Positions 45,081 to 54,880 of a stretch of DNA of 64,000 nucleotides are shown here, piece by piece. This stretch comes from Agreia sp. PsM10. Lineage in GTDB: Bacteria; Actinomycetota; Actinomycetes; Actinomycetales; Microbacteriaceae. The notes under the pieces are model-generated. The model saw nothing but the letters and a program-made list of their open reading frames with translations. It was not told the origin of the DNA and ran no database searches. How positions within the stretch are numbered: the first letter of the stretch is position 1; each line of letters starts with the position of its first letter. A program made the position numbers and the translations under genes. The stretch spans positions 1-64,000 of the forward strand of contig NZ_JARUXC010000010.1 in assembly GCF_030433855.1 (NCBI RefSeq), read 5' to 3'.

Positions 45081-47491
45081 ATCTTCTCGATCGGGGCGAT
45101 CTTGATGAGCAGCTTCTTGGCGCCCGCCTTCTCGAACATCACGTGAGCCACCCGCTTCGTGCCCTCGCCCGTGACCTGGTTCACGCGGCCTTCGCCGAAG
45201 TCGCTGTGCCGGATGCGATCGCCGGCGACGAGTTCGAGGTCGCCGTTGTCGCGCACCTTGTTCGTGATCGTGTTGGCCCATTCCGCCTTCGGGCGCGGAG
45301 GCAGAGCCGGGAAATCGCTGGAACCGCTCGAGTCGGACGAGCCCCAGCCCTGGCGCGACGACCGGTTGGCGTTGAGCGCACGGGGCTGCGTTCCGCCCCT
45401 CGATGTGGCCATTCCGGGCGACTGCACCCACTCGATGAGCTCGGCGGGGATCTCCTGCAGGTAGCGGCTGGGCATGGCCACCGCGGTCTCGCCGTACTGC
45501 GCGCGGGTCATGGCGAGCGACAGGTAGAGACGCTTGCGCGCACGCGTGATGCCCACATAGAACAGGCGACGCTCTTCGGCCGGGCCGCCGGGTTCATTGG
45601 CCGACATGCGGTGCGGCAGCAGGTCCTCCTCGATTCCGGTGAGGAAGACGGCCTCGAATTCGAGGCCCTTCGCCGTGTGCAGCGTCATCAGCGAGACCGT
45701 GCCGCTGGAGTCGTCGAGGTCGTCGACGGCGGCCACCAGCGAGACCTCGGTGAGGAAGTCGACGAGCCCGCCGTCGGGATTGTTCTTGCCGAACTCCTTG
45801 GTCACCGCCAGGAGCTCCTCGACGTTCTCGGCGCGGGCCTCGTCTTGCGGATCGCGTTTGGCGCGCAGCGCCGTGAGATACCCGCTCTTCTCGAGCAGGA
45901 GTGCCAGCACGTCGAACACGGGCGCCGGGCCCTGCTCCCGATCGGGATCGATCAGCGCCGACGCCTCGTCGAGGAGGGCGGCCAACTGCAGGATCGCCGT
46001 CGTGACCTTGGGCCCCAGGCCGAGCGAGGCCGCCTGGCGCATCGCCTCTCGATAGGTGATCTCGTTCGCCTCGGCGAAGCTGGCGAGCTGGGTCTCGGTC
46101 GCGGGGCCGATGCCGCGCTTCGGGCTGTTCAGGATGCGCCGCAGTGCGAGCGCGTCTTGCGGGTTGGCGACCGAGATCAGGTAGGCCATGACGTCTTTGA
46201 TCTCGGCGCGCTCGTAGAACTTCGTGCCCCCGAGAACGCGGTAGGGCAGAGCCGACCTGATGAAGATCTCTTCGAGCGCTCGAGTCTGGGCGTTGGTGCG
46301 GTAGAAGACCGCGATGTCTTTGTACGCGGTTCCGGCGTCGTGGAGCTTGGCGATCTCGTCGGCGATGAACTGGGCCTCGTCGTGGCCGGAGTAGCCCGTG
46401 TAGCCGAGGATCCTGTCGCCGTCGCCGATGGCGGTCCAGAGTTTCTTGTCTTTGCGATCGAAGTTGTTCGAGATCACCGCGTTGGCCGCCGACAGGATGT
46501 TCTGGGTCGAGCGGTAGTTCTGCTCGAGCAGCACGACCTTGGCGCCGGGGTAGTCGCGCTCGAACTCGACGATGTTGCGGATGTCGGCCCCGCGGAACGC
46601 GTAGATCGATTGGTCGGAGTCGCCGACCACCGTGAGTGACGCACCCGGCACGGGCGGCTGGCCGGGGTCGACGGAGCCCGGCGACAGGGTGAGCTCGTGG
46701 ATGAGCGAGTACTGCGCGTGGTTCGTGTCTTGATACTCGTCGACCAGGATGTGACGGAACCGCCGCCGGTACTGCTCAGCCACCTGGGGAAAGGCGCGGA
46801 ACAGGAACACCGTCTGGCTGATCAGGTCGTCGAAGTCGAACGCGTTGGCAGCCTGCAGGCTGCGGGTGTACTGCCGGAAGATCTCGACGAAGAGCGCCTC
46901 TTGGGGATCTGCGAAGTTCGCCGTGCGGGCGTAGCTCTCGACGTCGGCCAGTTCGTTCTTGAGCTTCGAGATCTTGGCCGACACCGAGCCGACCGTGAAG
47001 CCGAAGGTATCGGCCTGCAGCTCTTTGATGATGCGTTTGATGAGAACGCGGCTGTCGGCCGAGTCGTAGATCGTGAAGCTCTTGGTGAAGCCGAAGTTCT
47101 CTGCCTCGCGGCGCAGGATTCGCACGCACGCGGAGTGGAAGGTCGAGATCCACATGCCCTGCGACGCCTGGCCCAGCAGGGCCTCGACTCGTTCGCGCAT
47201 CTCGGCCGCGGCCTTGTTCGTGAACGTGATGGCCAGGATCTGGCTCGGCCATGCCTCGCGGCTCTCGATCAGGCTGGCGACGCGATGGGTGAGCACACGG
47301 GTCTTGCCCGAACCGGCGCCGGCGACGATGAGCAGCGCCGGCCCGCGGTATTCGACGGCCTCGCGCTGCTCGGGATTCAGCCCGTCGAGAAGGTCGTTGC
47401 TGGCGTCGCCCGACCCCTGCCCGTCGAGGATGACGGGCTTCAGGCTCTGCGCGCCCGGATCGCTCGAGGGAAGGTCGAAGAGGCTTGTCAT
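45077..47491 (-). CDS. pcrA: ATP-dependent DNA helicase PcrA/UvrD
   Basis: This 804-residue superfamily 1 3-prime-to-5-prime helicase acts in repair and in clearing protein and RNA polymerase from DNA. Motifs in order are LIVAGAGSGKTRVLTHRVAS (I), TFHSACVRILRREA (Ia region), LVDEYQDTNHAQYS (II), VGDSDQSIYAFRGA (III), EQNYRST (IV), TLHTAKGLEFEAVFLTG (V) and YVGITRARKRLYLS (VI). The C-terminal Tudor-like fold (GDRIRHSDFGEGRVNQVTGE), which in this group contacts RNA polymerase, is complete. Confidence 0.96.
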   Translation of the reverse strand: MTSLFDLPSSDPGAQSLKPVILDGQGSGDASNDLLDGLNPEQREAVEYRGPALLIVAGAGSGKTRVLTHRVASLIESREAWPSQILAITFTNKAAAEMRERVEALLGQASQGMWISTFHSACVRILRREAENFGFTKSFTIYDSADSRVLIKRIIKELQADTFGFTVGSVSAKISKLKNELADVESYARTANFADPQEALFVEIFRQYTRSLQAANAFDFDDLISQTVFLFRAFPQVAEQYRRRFRHILVDEYQDTNHAQYSLIHELTLSPGSVDPGQPPVPGASLTVVGDSDQSIYAFRGADIRNIVEFERDYPGAKVVLLEQNYRSTQNILSAANAVISNNFDRKDKKLWTAIGDGDRILGYTGYSGHDEAQFIADEIAKLHDAGTAYKDIAVFYRTNAQTRALEEIFIRSALPYRVLGGTKFYERAEIKDVMAYLISVANPQDALALRRILNSPKRGIGPATETQLASFAEANEITYREAMRQAASLGLGPKVTTAILQLAALLDEASALIDPDREQGPAPVFDVLALLLEKSGYLTALRAKRDPQDEARAENVEELLAVTKEFGKNNPDGGLVDFLTEVSLVAAVDDLDDSSGTVSLMTLHTAKGLEFEAVFLTGIEEDLLPHRMSANEPGGPAEERRLFYVGITRARKRLYLSLAMTRAQYGETAVAMPSRYLQEIPAELIEWVQSPGMATSRGGTQPRALNANRSSRQGWGSSDSSGSSDFPALPPRPKAEWANTITNKVRDNGDLELVAGDRIRHSDFGEGRVNQVTGEGTKRVAHVMFEKAGAKKLLIKIAPIEKI

Positions 47492-47503
47492 GTCCGCTCC
47501 AGT

Positions 47504-48553
47504 TTAAGCCGAACCTCCGACAGTTCCCCGCGCGGGGAACACCGCCTCGCGCGCGGCGACCGCGAGATCCGCCTGGTCGGCGAACACCCCGTCGACCCCC
47601 GTCGCCAGAATGAGCGCGAACTCGCTCTCCCAGTCACCGAAGGCCGCAGGGCCGCCTCCCCTCCTGAACTCAGCCGAGAGGAACCGGTTCTCGGGCCGCA
47701 GGGTCCAGCAGTAGATCTCGAGCCCCGCCTCGTGCGCCGCGTCGACCAGCGCCGAGGACACCCGGGTCGAGTCGGCATCGGGTCGGGGCTGGATCATCTT
47801 CTTGTCGACGCTGATCCCCTCCACGTCACGGCGCAGCATCCGCATGCCGTCACGCGTGAGGAACGACGCGTAGCTGTCGGCATCCGAACCGAACCGGGCG
47901 ACCAGATCGGGCGGCGAGCCCGCAGCCTCGAGGAGGAAGACGTTCTTCGAGCGGATGCCTCGACCCCGCAGCAGGTCGAGCACCGTCTTCTCGAACGACT
48001 CCACCGTGAGCCGCCCGTCTCCCGTGTTCCACCCGCTGCGCGTCAGCTCATCGGCCACCAGTTCGTCGAGAGGCAGCCCGATGGATTCGAAGTACGCGGC
48101 GTGCTTGATCTCCGCCACGAGGCCGAGCGAGCGTCCCGTCTCCTCACCGGCCGTGTCGAGCAGCTCCAGCAGCTCCGACAGACGCATGATCGGAGACTGT
48201 CCGTCGAACGACGAGCTGGAGGTGCGGATCGAGGGCAGTCGCTCCCGCGCGCGCAGCGTCGACAGCTCTGCCCAGGTGAAGTCCTCGGTGAACCAGCCGG
48301 TCAGGGCCGCGCCGTCGATCGTCTTCGTCGTGCGCAGGGCGGCGAATTCCGAGCGCGACGCGACATCGGTGGTGCCGCTGATCTCGTTCTCGTGCCGCAG
48401 CACGAGCACTCCGTCGCGGGATGCCACGATGTCGGGCTCCACCGCGTCGGCACCCAGGGCGATGGCCAGTTCGTACGACGACCGCGTGTGCTCGGGCCGA
48501 TATCCGGGAGCGCCTCGATGTCCGATCACGAGGGGGCGGCGGGCTGGGGTCAC
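47504..48553 (-). CDS. Glycerophosphodiester phosphodiesterase
   Basis: This 349-residue TIM-barrel enzyme hydrolyses glycerophosphodiesters to glycerol-3-phosphate and an alcohol. The catalytic segment PLVIGHRGAPGYRPEHTRSS carries the HR and second His, and GADAVEPDIVASRDGVLVLR carries the metal-binding E-x-D and the further HENE. No signal peptide is seen, so it acts inside the cell. The product glycerol-3-phosphate is the substrate of GlpD, encoded about 8 kb away. The GTG start at 48553 lies 12 bases from a GGAGG. Confidence 0.92.
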   Translation of the reverse strand: MTPARRPLVIGHRGAPGYRPEHTRSSYELAIALGADAVEPDIVASRDGVLVLRHENEISGTTDVASRSEFAALRTTKTIDGAALTGWFTEDFTWAELSTLRARERLPSIRTSSSSFDGQSPIMRLSELLELLDTAGEETGRSLGLVAEIKHAAYFESIGLPLDELVADELTRSGWNTGDGRLTVESFEKTVLDLLRGRGIRSKNVFLLEAAGSPPDLVARFGSDADSYASFLTRDGMRMLRRDVEGISVDKKMIQPRPDADSTRVSSALVDAAHEAGLEIYCWTLRPENRFLSAEFRRGGGPAAFGDWESEFALILATGVDGVFADQADLAVAAREAVFPARGTVGGSA

Positions 48554-48679
48554 GCCACCACGGTAGCCTCCCTGGGCTCCGCCCTGCGCGAAAGCCTGCG
48601 AAATCGCCCAACCGATGGGCCCCGACGGATACGTATCCGGTAGATTTGAACTCCGTCCACCTACGTACAAGAGGAACTC

Positions 48680-49465
48680 ATGCCGTCGGCGAACCCCGCG
48701 TTCACACGCAACCCTGTCTTCAACGGAAAGGGCGCCGCTGACGCTGCGCCCACGATGTCGAGCACACAGCTGCAAGACCTGTACGAGCGTCCCTCGGCGA
48801 CCCCAGCCGACACCTCGCGCATGACCTACGACGACGCGATCGTCAAGACCGCGTTGCTGTTCGCCGTGCTCCTGGCCGGCGCCGTCGTCGGCTGGATCGT
48901 GCCCGGCCTGTTCATTGTCGGCGCCCTCGTCGGCCTCGTGCTCGGCCTCGTCAACTCCTTCAAGCGCGAGCCGTCGCCGGTGCTGATCATCGCCTACGCC
49001 GCGGCAGAAGGACTCTTCGTCGGAGGTATCTCGGCATTCTTCGAGCAGCGCTATGAGGGCATCGTCGTACAGGCCGTGCTCGCCACGCTCGCCGTCTTCG
49101 GTACCACCCTGGCGCTCTTCGCCAACGGCAAGATCCGCGCATCCAAGCGGGCCACCAAGATCTTCCTGATCGCCATGGTCGGCTACGCGGTCTTCTCGCT
49201 GCTCAACTTCGTGCTCATGATCGCCGGGGTCTTCCCCGCCGACAACATGTTCGGCCTGCGCTCCGGCATCTTCGGCATCATCATCGGCGTGCTCGCCGTC
49301 ATCATGGCCGCATACTCGCTGGTGCTCGACTTCGATTTCGTGCAGCGCGGCGTCAAGACCGGCGCCCCGCGCAAGTACGGATGGTCGGCCGCGTTCGGCC
49401 TCACCGTCACGCTCGTGTGGCTCTACGTCGAACTGCTCCGCCTCATCGCGATCTTCCGCAACTAG
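48680..49465 (+). CDS. Bax inhibitor-1 / YccA family membrane protein
   Basis: This 261-residue protein has an approximately 55-residue soluble N-terminus (MPSANPAFTRNPVFNGKGAA) before seven hydrophobic helices. FVGGISAFFEQRYEGIVVQA, FGIIIGVLAVIMAAYSLVLD with the acidic pair, and the C-terminal FGLTVTLVWLYVELLRLIAI are typical of actinobacterial YccA/BI-1 proteins. These are thought to be pH-gated calcium leak channels or protease modulators, not proven here. The next gene starts one base after the stop codon. Confidence 0.92.
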   Translation: MPSANPAFTRNPVFNGKGAADAAPTMSSTQLQDLYERPSATPADTSRMTYDDAIVKTALLFAVLLAGAVVGWIVPGLFIVGALVGLVLGLVNSFKREPSPVLIIAYAAAEGLFVGGISAFFEQRYEGIVVQAVLATLAVFGTTLALFANGKIRASKRATKIFLIAMVGYAVFSLLNFVLMIAGVFPADNMFGLRSGIFGIIIGVLAVIMAAYSLVLDFDFVQRGVKTGAPRKYGWSAAFGLTVTLVWLYVELLRLIAIFRN

Positions 49466-49466
49466 C

Positions 49467-50600
49467 GTGTTCAACGACGACATCGGCGGGGCCGTCCTTC
49501 GGGGCGGCCCCGCCGTCGTTGTCCCCGCCCGGCGCGATGCGCGCATCCCGGGCCTGGATGCGGCTCGCGGGCTCGCCATTCTGGGCATGCTCGCAGCGCA
49601 CACGCTGCCCGGCGACGGCGACGCGTTCTACGACGGCCGCAGCTCCATCCTCTTCGCCACCCTGGCGGGCGTCTCGCTCGGACTGATGTCCGGAGGTGAC
49701 CATCCCGCGTCGAGGGTCCGTGCGCCCGGCTCACCGCGCACACGCATCCGGCTGTCGATCGCCATCAGGGCCCTGCTGCTCATCGCCCTCGGGCTCTCCC
49801 TCTGGCTGCTCGGCACGAACATCGCCATCATTCTCGACTCCTACGGCTTCCTGTTCCTCGTCTGCATTCCACTGCTCTTCACGAACCGCTGGGTGCTGGC
49901 GCTACTCGCGTTGATCTGCGCCCTCGTGGGCCCGAGCGTGGTCGGTGCACTCACTGCCGCGACATCCGCGACCGGGCCCCTGCCCGTCGCCCCCGACAAC
50001 CCTCTGTCCGTTCCGCTCTCGTGGCTCGACGCGTACTACCCCGCGCCCGTCTGGCTCGCCTACGTGCTGGCCGGCCTCGCGATCGCCCGGTTCGGAGTGA
50101 CACGACCGACTGTGCAGCGCATCATGATCGTCGGCGGCATTGCGGCGGCGGCTCTCGGCTACGGCGTCTCTGCGGCCATCGGCGAGCCGGTGAGGGCGCA
50201 CACAGACACGACCATGGAGGCGATCTCTTCCGGCGGGCTCGCCATCGCCATGATCGGCCTCCTCGTGGTCGCCGTCGGCGCGATCACGAGCCGATGGGGC
50301 CGCATGCTGGTGCGGCCGCTCGTCGCGGCCGGGTCGATGCCGTTGACCATCTACACCGCCCAGGTTCTCGTGATCGCCCTGGTCTCGGCGGCGCATCCGG
50401 AGCCGTACGACGACGCGTTCGAGTGGACCTTGTTCGCCTGCCTGGCCCTCGGCTCGCTCGTCTTCGCGATCGCGTGGAGCGCCCGATTCTCGCAGGGCCC
50501 CCTGGAGTGGCTCTTCGCTCGCCTCACGCTGCGCCGTCCGTGGCGGACGCCACGGACCGCGCCGCGAGAGGCTCAGCGGGGAACTACTCCCACTCGATAG
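49467..50600 (+). CDS. HGSNAT/DUF418-like membrane acyltransferase family protein
   Basis: This 377-residue protein has about ten helices. [20 protein letters not shown] is the conserved opening of the heparan-alpha-glucosaminide-acetyltransferase/DUF418 group, with [16 protein letters not shown] as the second motif and [16 protein letters not shown] late. Such proteins may acylate sugars across the membrane; the substrate is unknown. The GTG start (49467) has no ribosome-binding site and follows the previous stop by one base, so it probably relies on coupling. No later start keeps the conserved opening. The last 17 bases overlap the guaA 3-prime end. Confidence 0.8.
   Translation: MFNDDIGGAVLRGGPAVVVPARRDARIPGLDAARGLAILGMLAAHTLPGDGDAFYDGRSSILFATLAGVSLGLMSGGDHPASRVRAPGSPRTRIRLSIAIRALLLIALGLSLWLLGTNIAIILDSYGFLFLVCIPLLFTNRWVLALLALICALVGPSVVGALTAATSATGPLPVAPDNPLSVPLSWLDAYYPAPVWLAYVLAGLAIARFGVTRPTVQRIMIVGGIAAAALGYGVSAAIGEPVRAHTDTTMEAISSGGLAIAMIGLLVVAVGAITSRWGRMLVRPLVAAGSMPLTIYTAQVLVIALVSAAHPEPYDDAFEWTLFACLALGSLVFAIAWSARFSQGPLEWLFARLTLRRPWRTPRTAPREAQRGTTPTR
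49484..49515 (+). terminator. GC-rich hairpin at the junction of the BI-1 and HGSNAT-like genes
   Basis: CGGCGGGGCCG (49484-49494) pairs perfectly with CGGCCCCGCCG (49505-49515) around a ten-base loop. It begins 19 bases after the BI-1 stop codon, the usual place for a terminator, yet lies within codons 6-17 of the next gene. It may limit expression of the downstream gene. Confidence 0.5.
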
Positions 50601-52173
50601 TTCCCGGCGGCTTGCTCGTGACGTCGAGCACGACGCGGTTCACGCCGGCCACCTCGTTGGTGATGCGGTTCGAGATGCGGGCCAGCAGGTCGTAGGGCAA
50701 CCGGGTCCAGTCGGCCGTCATCGCGTCCTCGCTCGAGACGGGACGCAGCACGATCGGGTGTCCGTAGGTGCGGCCGTCGCCCTGCACTCCGACGGAGCGG
50801 ACATCGGCCAGCAGAACGACGGGGCACTGCCAGATCTCATCGTCGAGGCCCGCCGCGGTGAGCTCGGCGCGCACGATGGCGTCGGCCTGGCGAAGAAGTT
50901 CGAGCCGCTCCCAGGTGACCTCTCCGACGATGCGGATGCCCAGGCCGGGGCCGGGGAAGGGCTGGCGACCCACGATGGCCTCGGGAAGCCCGAGCTCGCG
51001 GCCGATGGCGCGCACCTCGTCTTTGAACAGGGCGCGCAGCGGCTCGACGAGTTCGAACTGCAGGTCTTCGGGGAGGCCGCCGACGTTGTGGTGACTCTTG
51101 ATGTTGGCCGTGCCCGTTCCACCGCCCGACTCGACGACGTCGGGGTAGAGGGTGCCCTGCACCAGGAACTTGACGGGCTCGCCATCGGTGGCGGCAGCCT
51201 CCAGCACGAGGGCCTCTGCGGCGGCCTCGAAGCTGCGGATGAACTCGCGGCCGATGATCTTGCGCTTCTGCTCGGGGTCGGTGACCCCGGCCAGCGCATC
51301 CATGAACTGCTCGCGGGCATCGATGGTGACGAGGCGCACACCGGTGGATGCGACGTAGTCGACCTCGACCTGCTCGCGCTCTCCCTGGCGCAGGAGGCCA
51401 TGGTCGACGAACACGCAGGTGAGCTGGTCTCCGACCGCCTCGTGCACGATGGCGGCGGCCACGGCGGAGTCGACTCCCCCCGACAGTCCGCAGATGACCT
51501 TGCCGTCTCCGACCTGCTCGCGGATCAGGGCGACCTGATCGGTGATGACGTTGCTGCTGGTCCAGTCGGCGGGAATGCCTGCCGTGTCGTGCAGGAAGTT
51601 CTCGATCACGCGCTGCCCGAACTCGGAGTGCTTGACCTCGGGGTGCCACTGCACCCCGTACATGCGCCGCTCTTTCGATCCGAACGCCGCGACCGGCGTC
51701 GACGACGTGCTGGCCAGAACCTCGAAGCCCTCGGGCGCCTTCGAGACGGAGTCGCCGTGACTCATCCACACGGTCTGAGAATCGGGCTGGCCGACGAGCA
51801 GCGAACCGCCCTCGCCGGCGACGGCCATGTCGGTCGATCCGTACTCGCGAAGCCCCGTGTTGGCGACCTCGCCGCCCAGGGCGCGCGCCATGACCTGAAA
51901 TCCGTAGCAGATTCCGAAAACGGGAACGCCGAGATCGAAGATCGCGGGGTCGAGCTCGGGAGACCCCGGCTCGTACACGCTCGCCGGCCCACCGGAGAGC
52001 ACGATGCCCACGGGCGACTTGGCAGCGACCTCCTCGGCGGTGATCGACGAGGGGACGATCTCGGAGTAGACGCTCGCCTCGCGCACTCGTCTGGCGATGA
52101 GCTGCGCGTATTGGGCGCCGAAGTCGACGACGAGGACGGGCCGGGACTGGCTGTCGGGGCTGGGCGTGCTAAT
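50584..52173 (-). CDS. guaA: GMP synthase (glutamine-hydrolysing)
   Basis: This 529-residue enzyme aminates XMP to GMP, completing the guanine route with guaB. The class I amidotransferase domain (1-195) has the active Cys in [11 protein letters not shown] and His/Glu in [12 protein letters not shown]. The ATP-pyrophosphatase P-loop is [14 protein letters not shown], and the C-terminal dimer domain ends in KPPGTIEWE. No ATG, GTG or TTG lies between the upstream gene's end and the conserved [21 protein letters not shown] sits six bases before an ATT at 52173, so ATT is the likely start; a GTG at 52215 without a ribosome-binding site is the alternative. Confidence 0.93.
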   Translation of the reverse strand: MSTPSPDSQSRPVLVVDFGAQYAQLIARRVREASVYSEIVPSSITAEEVAAKSPVGIVLSGGPASVYEPGSPELDPAIFDLGVPVFGICYGFQVMARALGGEVANTGLREYGSTDMAVAGEGGSLLVGQPDSQTVWMSHGDSVSKAPEGFEVLASTSSTPVAAFGSKERRMYGVQWHPEVKHSEFGQRVIENFLHDTAGIPADWTSSNVITDQVALIREQVGDGKVICGLSGGVDSAVAAAIVHEAVGDQLTCVFVDHGLLRQGEREQVEVDYVASTGVRLVTIDAREQFMDALAGVTDPEQKRKIIGREFIRSFEAAAEALVLEAAATDGEPVKFLVQGTLYPDVVESGGGTGTANIKSHHNVGGLPEDLQFELVEPLRALFKDEVRAIGRELGLPEAIVGRQPFPGPGLGIRIVGEVTWERLELLRQADAIVRAELTAAGLDDEIWQCPVVLLADVRSVGVQGDGRTYGHPIVLRPVSSEDAMTADWTRLPYDLLARISNRITNEVAGVNRVVLDVTSKPPGTIEWE

Positions 52174-52621
52174 GGGTGACCTCCACGGGGGCGGATGCGG
52201 ACAGCTCGGCCTCACGGCCGGCCAGATAGGACTTCACTTCGCGGGCGATGCGCACCTCGAGGAAGAAGGAGAGCAGCGGCACGATACCGCCGAGGGCGAT
52301 GAGCACGAACTTCCAGAACGGCCAGCGCATGCGGCTCCAGAGCTGGAAGTCGGCGAACAGGTAGAGCACGTAGAACCAGCCGTGGGCGATGAGGATGCCG
52401 GTGGACAGGTTGACCGCCGTGACGGTGCCCTCGGGCACGAGCGCCAGGAAGCCCTGCGGTCCGCCGAGTTCGAGCTCGACACCGAAAGCGGGAACGTACT
52501 TGAGCACCACCTCGAGGCAGAGCAGCAGCAGCATCACACCGGTGATGATCGAGGAGACCCGGTAGAGCTTGACCGCGCTTCGAATGCGCGGAAAATCGCG
52601 GGGTTTGGGTTCGAGGGCCAT
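52169..52621 (-). CDS. DUF3817 domain membrane protein
   Basis: This 150-residue protein has three to four helices. It begins [20 protein letters not shown], and the family signature [20 protein letters not shown] with the loop [20 protein letters not shown] is clear. DUF3817 proteins occur beside guaA and cytochrome-oxidase assembly genes in Actinobacteria; function is unknown. The TAG stop shares one base with the proposed guaA ATT start. SURF1 ends four bases upstream, so SURF1, DUF3817 and guaA form a unit. Confidence 0.9.
   Translation of the reverse strand: MALEPKPRDFPRIRSAVKLYRVSSIITGVMLLLLCLEVVLKYVPAFGVELELGGPQGFLALVPEGTVTAVNLSTGILIAHGWFYVLYLFADFQLWSRMRWPFWKFVLIALGGIVPLLSFFLEVRIAREVKSYLAGREAELSASAPVEVTH
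52180..52184 (-). promoter_or_regulatory. Ribosome-binding site that points to an ATT start for guaA
   Basis: On the minus strand GGAGG (52184-52180) is followed by six bases and then ATT (52173-52171), which overlaps the upstream gene's TAG as ATTAG. The spacing is ideal for initiation. The nearest conventional in-frame start, GTG at 52215, has no purine-rich site upstream. Confidence 0.65.
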
Positions 52622-52625
52622 GCGT

Positions 52626-53453
52626 CTAGTGTATTCCGTGCTCGGCCAGGCTCCGGGCGCGCTCGTCGGCCTCGCTCTCCTCGAGCTCCTCCTTCTCGCG
52701 CTCCCAAGCGTCGCGTGCAAGCCGGTACCAGAGGAAGACGGCGAAGCCCGCGAAGATCACCCATTCGGCCGCGTAGAAGATGTTGAGCCAGTTGAGTTCG
52801 ACGGAGCGGTCGGGCTCGGGTGCGTCGATCACGTCGAGGCCGTGTGGGGCCGTGCTGGAGATCACGTAGCCGCCGTAGACGTCGGTCGATTCGGGCAGCG
52901 CAGTCCAGATGTTCACGAACGCGGCGGGACTCATGGTGGTGAGGTCGTATCGCCCGCCCTCGCTCTTCTCCGCATCGTCGACGTTGGGCGCGTCGGGGTC
53001 GACGTAGCGCCCGTCGACGGCCTTCGGGCCGGATGCGCGGGGCTGGGCCGCGAGGGCGTCGCGCACGGCGACGGCGGTGTCGCGGTCGGGCGCCCAGCCC
53101 ATCGCGACCGCCAGGGCGGGCGCTCCGGGCTCATCGACGGCCAGGTGCCCGACGACCCAGTAGCCGGACTGCCCGCCGTTCAGTCGGTCTGCCAGGATGC
53201 CGTAGTCGGCGGGCTCGAAGGTTCCCGAGGTGGTGACGCGCTGCGCCGCCTCGACGGCGAGCACGGGCTGCTGCGGCGACGCGACCGACGTCAGCGGCTG
53301 CACCGTCTCGGTGGGTCGGTCATCGACCTGTCCGCTGGAGACGGCTCGCTCGAGCTGCCACTGCCCGAGGCCCGCGAAGATCGCCGCGATCGCCAGGGCG
53401 AGCACGAGGGCGGCGATCCATCTCGGCCGCCGCATCACACTGAAGAGGGTCAA
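52626..53453 (-). CDS. SURF1 family cytochrome oxidase assembly protein
   Basis: This 275-residue protein has the two-helix SURF1 plan: helix 1 near residues 13-32 (WIAALVLALAIAAIFAGLGQ) followed by WQLERAV, a large outer domain with GTFEPADYGILADRLNG and GYWVVGHLAVDEPG, and helix 2 near residues 227-247 (WLNIFYAAEWVIFAGFAVFL). SURF1 helps insert heme a into cytochrome oxidase. The TTG at 53453 overlaps the antiporter stop; the ATG seven codons later (MRRPRW) is an equally plausible start. No ribosome-binding site decides between them. Confidence 0.9.
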   Translation of the reverse strand: MTLFSVMRRPRWIAALVLALAIAAIFAGLGQWQLERAVSSGQVDDRPTETVQPLTSVASPQQPVLAVEAAQRVTTSGTFEPADYGILADRLNGGQSGYWVVGHLAVDEPGAPALAVAMGWAPDRDTAVAVRDALAAQPRASGPKAVDGRYVDPDAPNVDDAEKSEGGRYDLTTMSPAAFVNIWTALPESTDVYGGYVISSTAPHGLDVIDAPEPDRSVELNWLNIFYAAEWVIFAGFAVFLWYRLARDAWEREKEELEESEADERARSLAEHGIH

Positions 53454-54877
53454 TATTCGCTGTCTCTCTCTCGAACCCCGAAGTCGTCGGACTGGCGCAT
53501 GGCCTGTTCGATCAGGGCATCGACATCGCCCGCCTCCGGCTCCTGCGGCGCCGTCTCGGCACGCGGAGTCGTGTCGAGCGTCGGCTCCGAGTCATCGTCG
53601 GCGCGGGGAAGCGACACGTCCTGACCCGCCGTCGCCGCGGCGACGAGCGCGATCTCCTCGTCGAGCATCGGATCGCGATGCTTCTGCGCCTCGCCCGCCC
53701 GCGCCGCCGCCTTCGGGCGCAGGATGACGTTCGCGATCCTCTCCGAGTTCGCGGCGAGGATCGGGCCCATGATCGCCATGATCAGAACGTAGAGTCCGGC
53801 GAAGGGCTGGATGCGTTCGTCGAGGCCCGCAGACAGCGACAGGGTCGCGAGGATGAGGGCGAACTCGCCCCTGTTCTGCAGGATCACGCTCGCGTTGATT
53901 CCCGCCCGGGGACCGAGCTTGTTGAGCCAGGCCACGAACTGACCCGCACCGGCGTTCAGGACGACCGTCATCAGCACCGCCCCGAGCACCGGGAGGATCA
54001 CCGGCGCGAACTTCGTGGGGTCGAGCCCGAGGCCGAAGTTGAGGAAGAAGAAGGCTCCGAACACGTCGCGCAGCGGGATGGCGATGTGCTCGATGCGGTT
54101 GCGGTACCGGGTCGCGCCCAGCACGAGGCCGATCAGGAACGCGCCGATCGCATCCGTCACGCCGAGGATCTCGCCGATGCCGCCGAACATGATGGCCAGG
54201 CCGAAGAAGAGGATCGTGAAGAGCTCGTCGTCTTTCGTGCGGAACAGCCGCGACACGAAACGCCCGCCCCAGCGGGCCACCGTGAACATCACGATGAGGA
54301 AGAGGAACGCGATGGCGAGCTTGCCGACGACGGGCCAGATCTCGGTCTCGCCCGAGAGCACGACCGACACGATGGCCAGGTAGATGGCGATGAAGATGTC
54401 TTCGACGACGGTCACGCCGAGGATCATGGGCGTCTCGGGATTGGCCAGGCGTTTGAGCTCGATGAGGAGCTTCGTGACGATGGCACTCGAACTGGTGGCC
54501 GTGATGCCGGCCACGATGAGCGCCTCGCGCGTTCCCCAGCCGAGCATGAAGCCGAAGGCGAAGCCGGCGCCCATGTTCAGCGCGATGTACGACCCGCCCG
54601 AGATGATCAGCTTTCCGGCGTTCGAGAAGAATTCGTCCTGATCGAACTCGAGACCCAGGTTGAACAGCAGCAGCACGAGGCCGAACACGGCCATGAGCTC
54701 GATGTACTCGGTGTGCACGAATTCGAGCGGGAAGAAGTGGAAGTTGGGGCTCGCCAGGAGACCGACCGCCATGTAGATCGGGATCGCGGGCAGGCCGATG
54801 GTCTTGCCGAGCCTGCCCAGGACGTATGCGATGACGAACAGGGCGCCCAGGATGAGGAGATCGGGCCCGAAGTGCAT
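53450..54877 (-). CDS. Monovalent cation:proton antiporter, CPA2 (KhtU/KefB-like)
   Basis: This 475-residue protein has about twelve helices. Characteristic stretches are LGRLGKTIGLPAIPIYMAVG, GLVLLLFNLGLEFDQDEFF, the ATSSSAIVTKLLIELKRL unwound-helix motif and AFFFLNFGLGLDPTKFAPV. The final 85 residues are a soluble acidic tail. It lacks the RCK domains usual in KefB; a separate RCK_C gene lies three bases upstream, as in the Bacillus khtT-khtU pair. A role in K+ efflux and pH control is likely. Confidence 0.93.
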   Translation of the reverse strand: MHFGPDLLILGALFVIAYVLGRLGKTIGLPAIPIYMAVGLLASPNFHFFPLEFVHTEYIELMAVFGLVLLLFNLGLEFDQDEFFSNAGKLIISGGSYIALNMGAGFAFGFMLGWGTREALIVAGITATSSSAIVTKLLIELKRLANPETPMILGVTVVEDIFIAIYLAIVSVVLSGETEIWPVVGKLAIAFLFLIVMFTVARWGGRFVSRLFRTKDDELFTILFFGLAIMFGGIGEILGVTDAIGAFLIGLVLGATRYRNRIEHIAIPLRDVFGAFFFLNFGLGLDPTKFAPVILPVLGAVLMTVVLNAGAGQFVAWLNKLGPRAGINASVILQNRGEFALILATLSLSAGLDERIQPFAGLYVLIMAIMGPILAANSERIANVILRPKAAARAGEAQKHRDPMLDEEIALVAAATAGQDVSLPRADDDSEPTLDTTPRAETAPQEPEAGDVDALIEQAMRQSDDFGVRERDSEY

Positions 54878-54880
54878 CGC

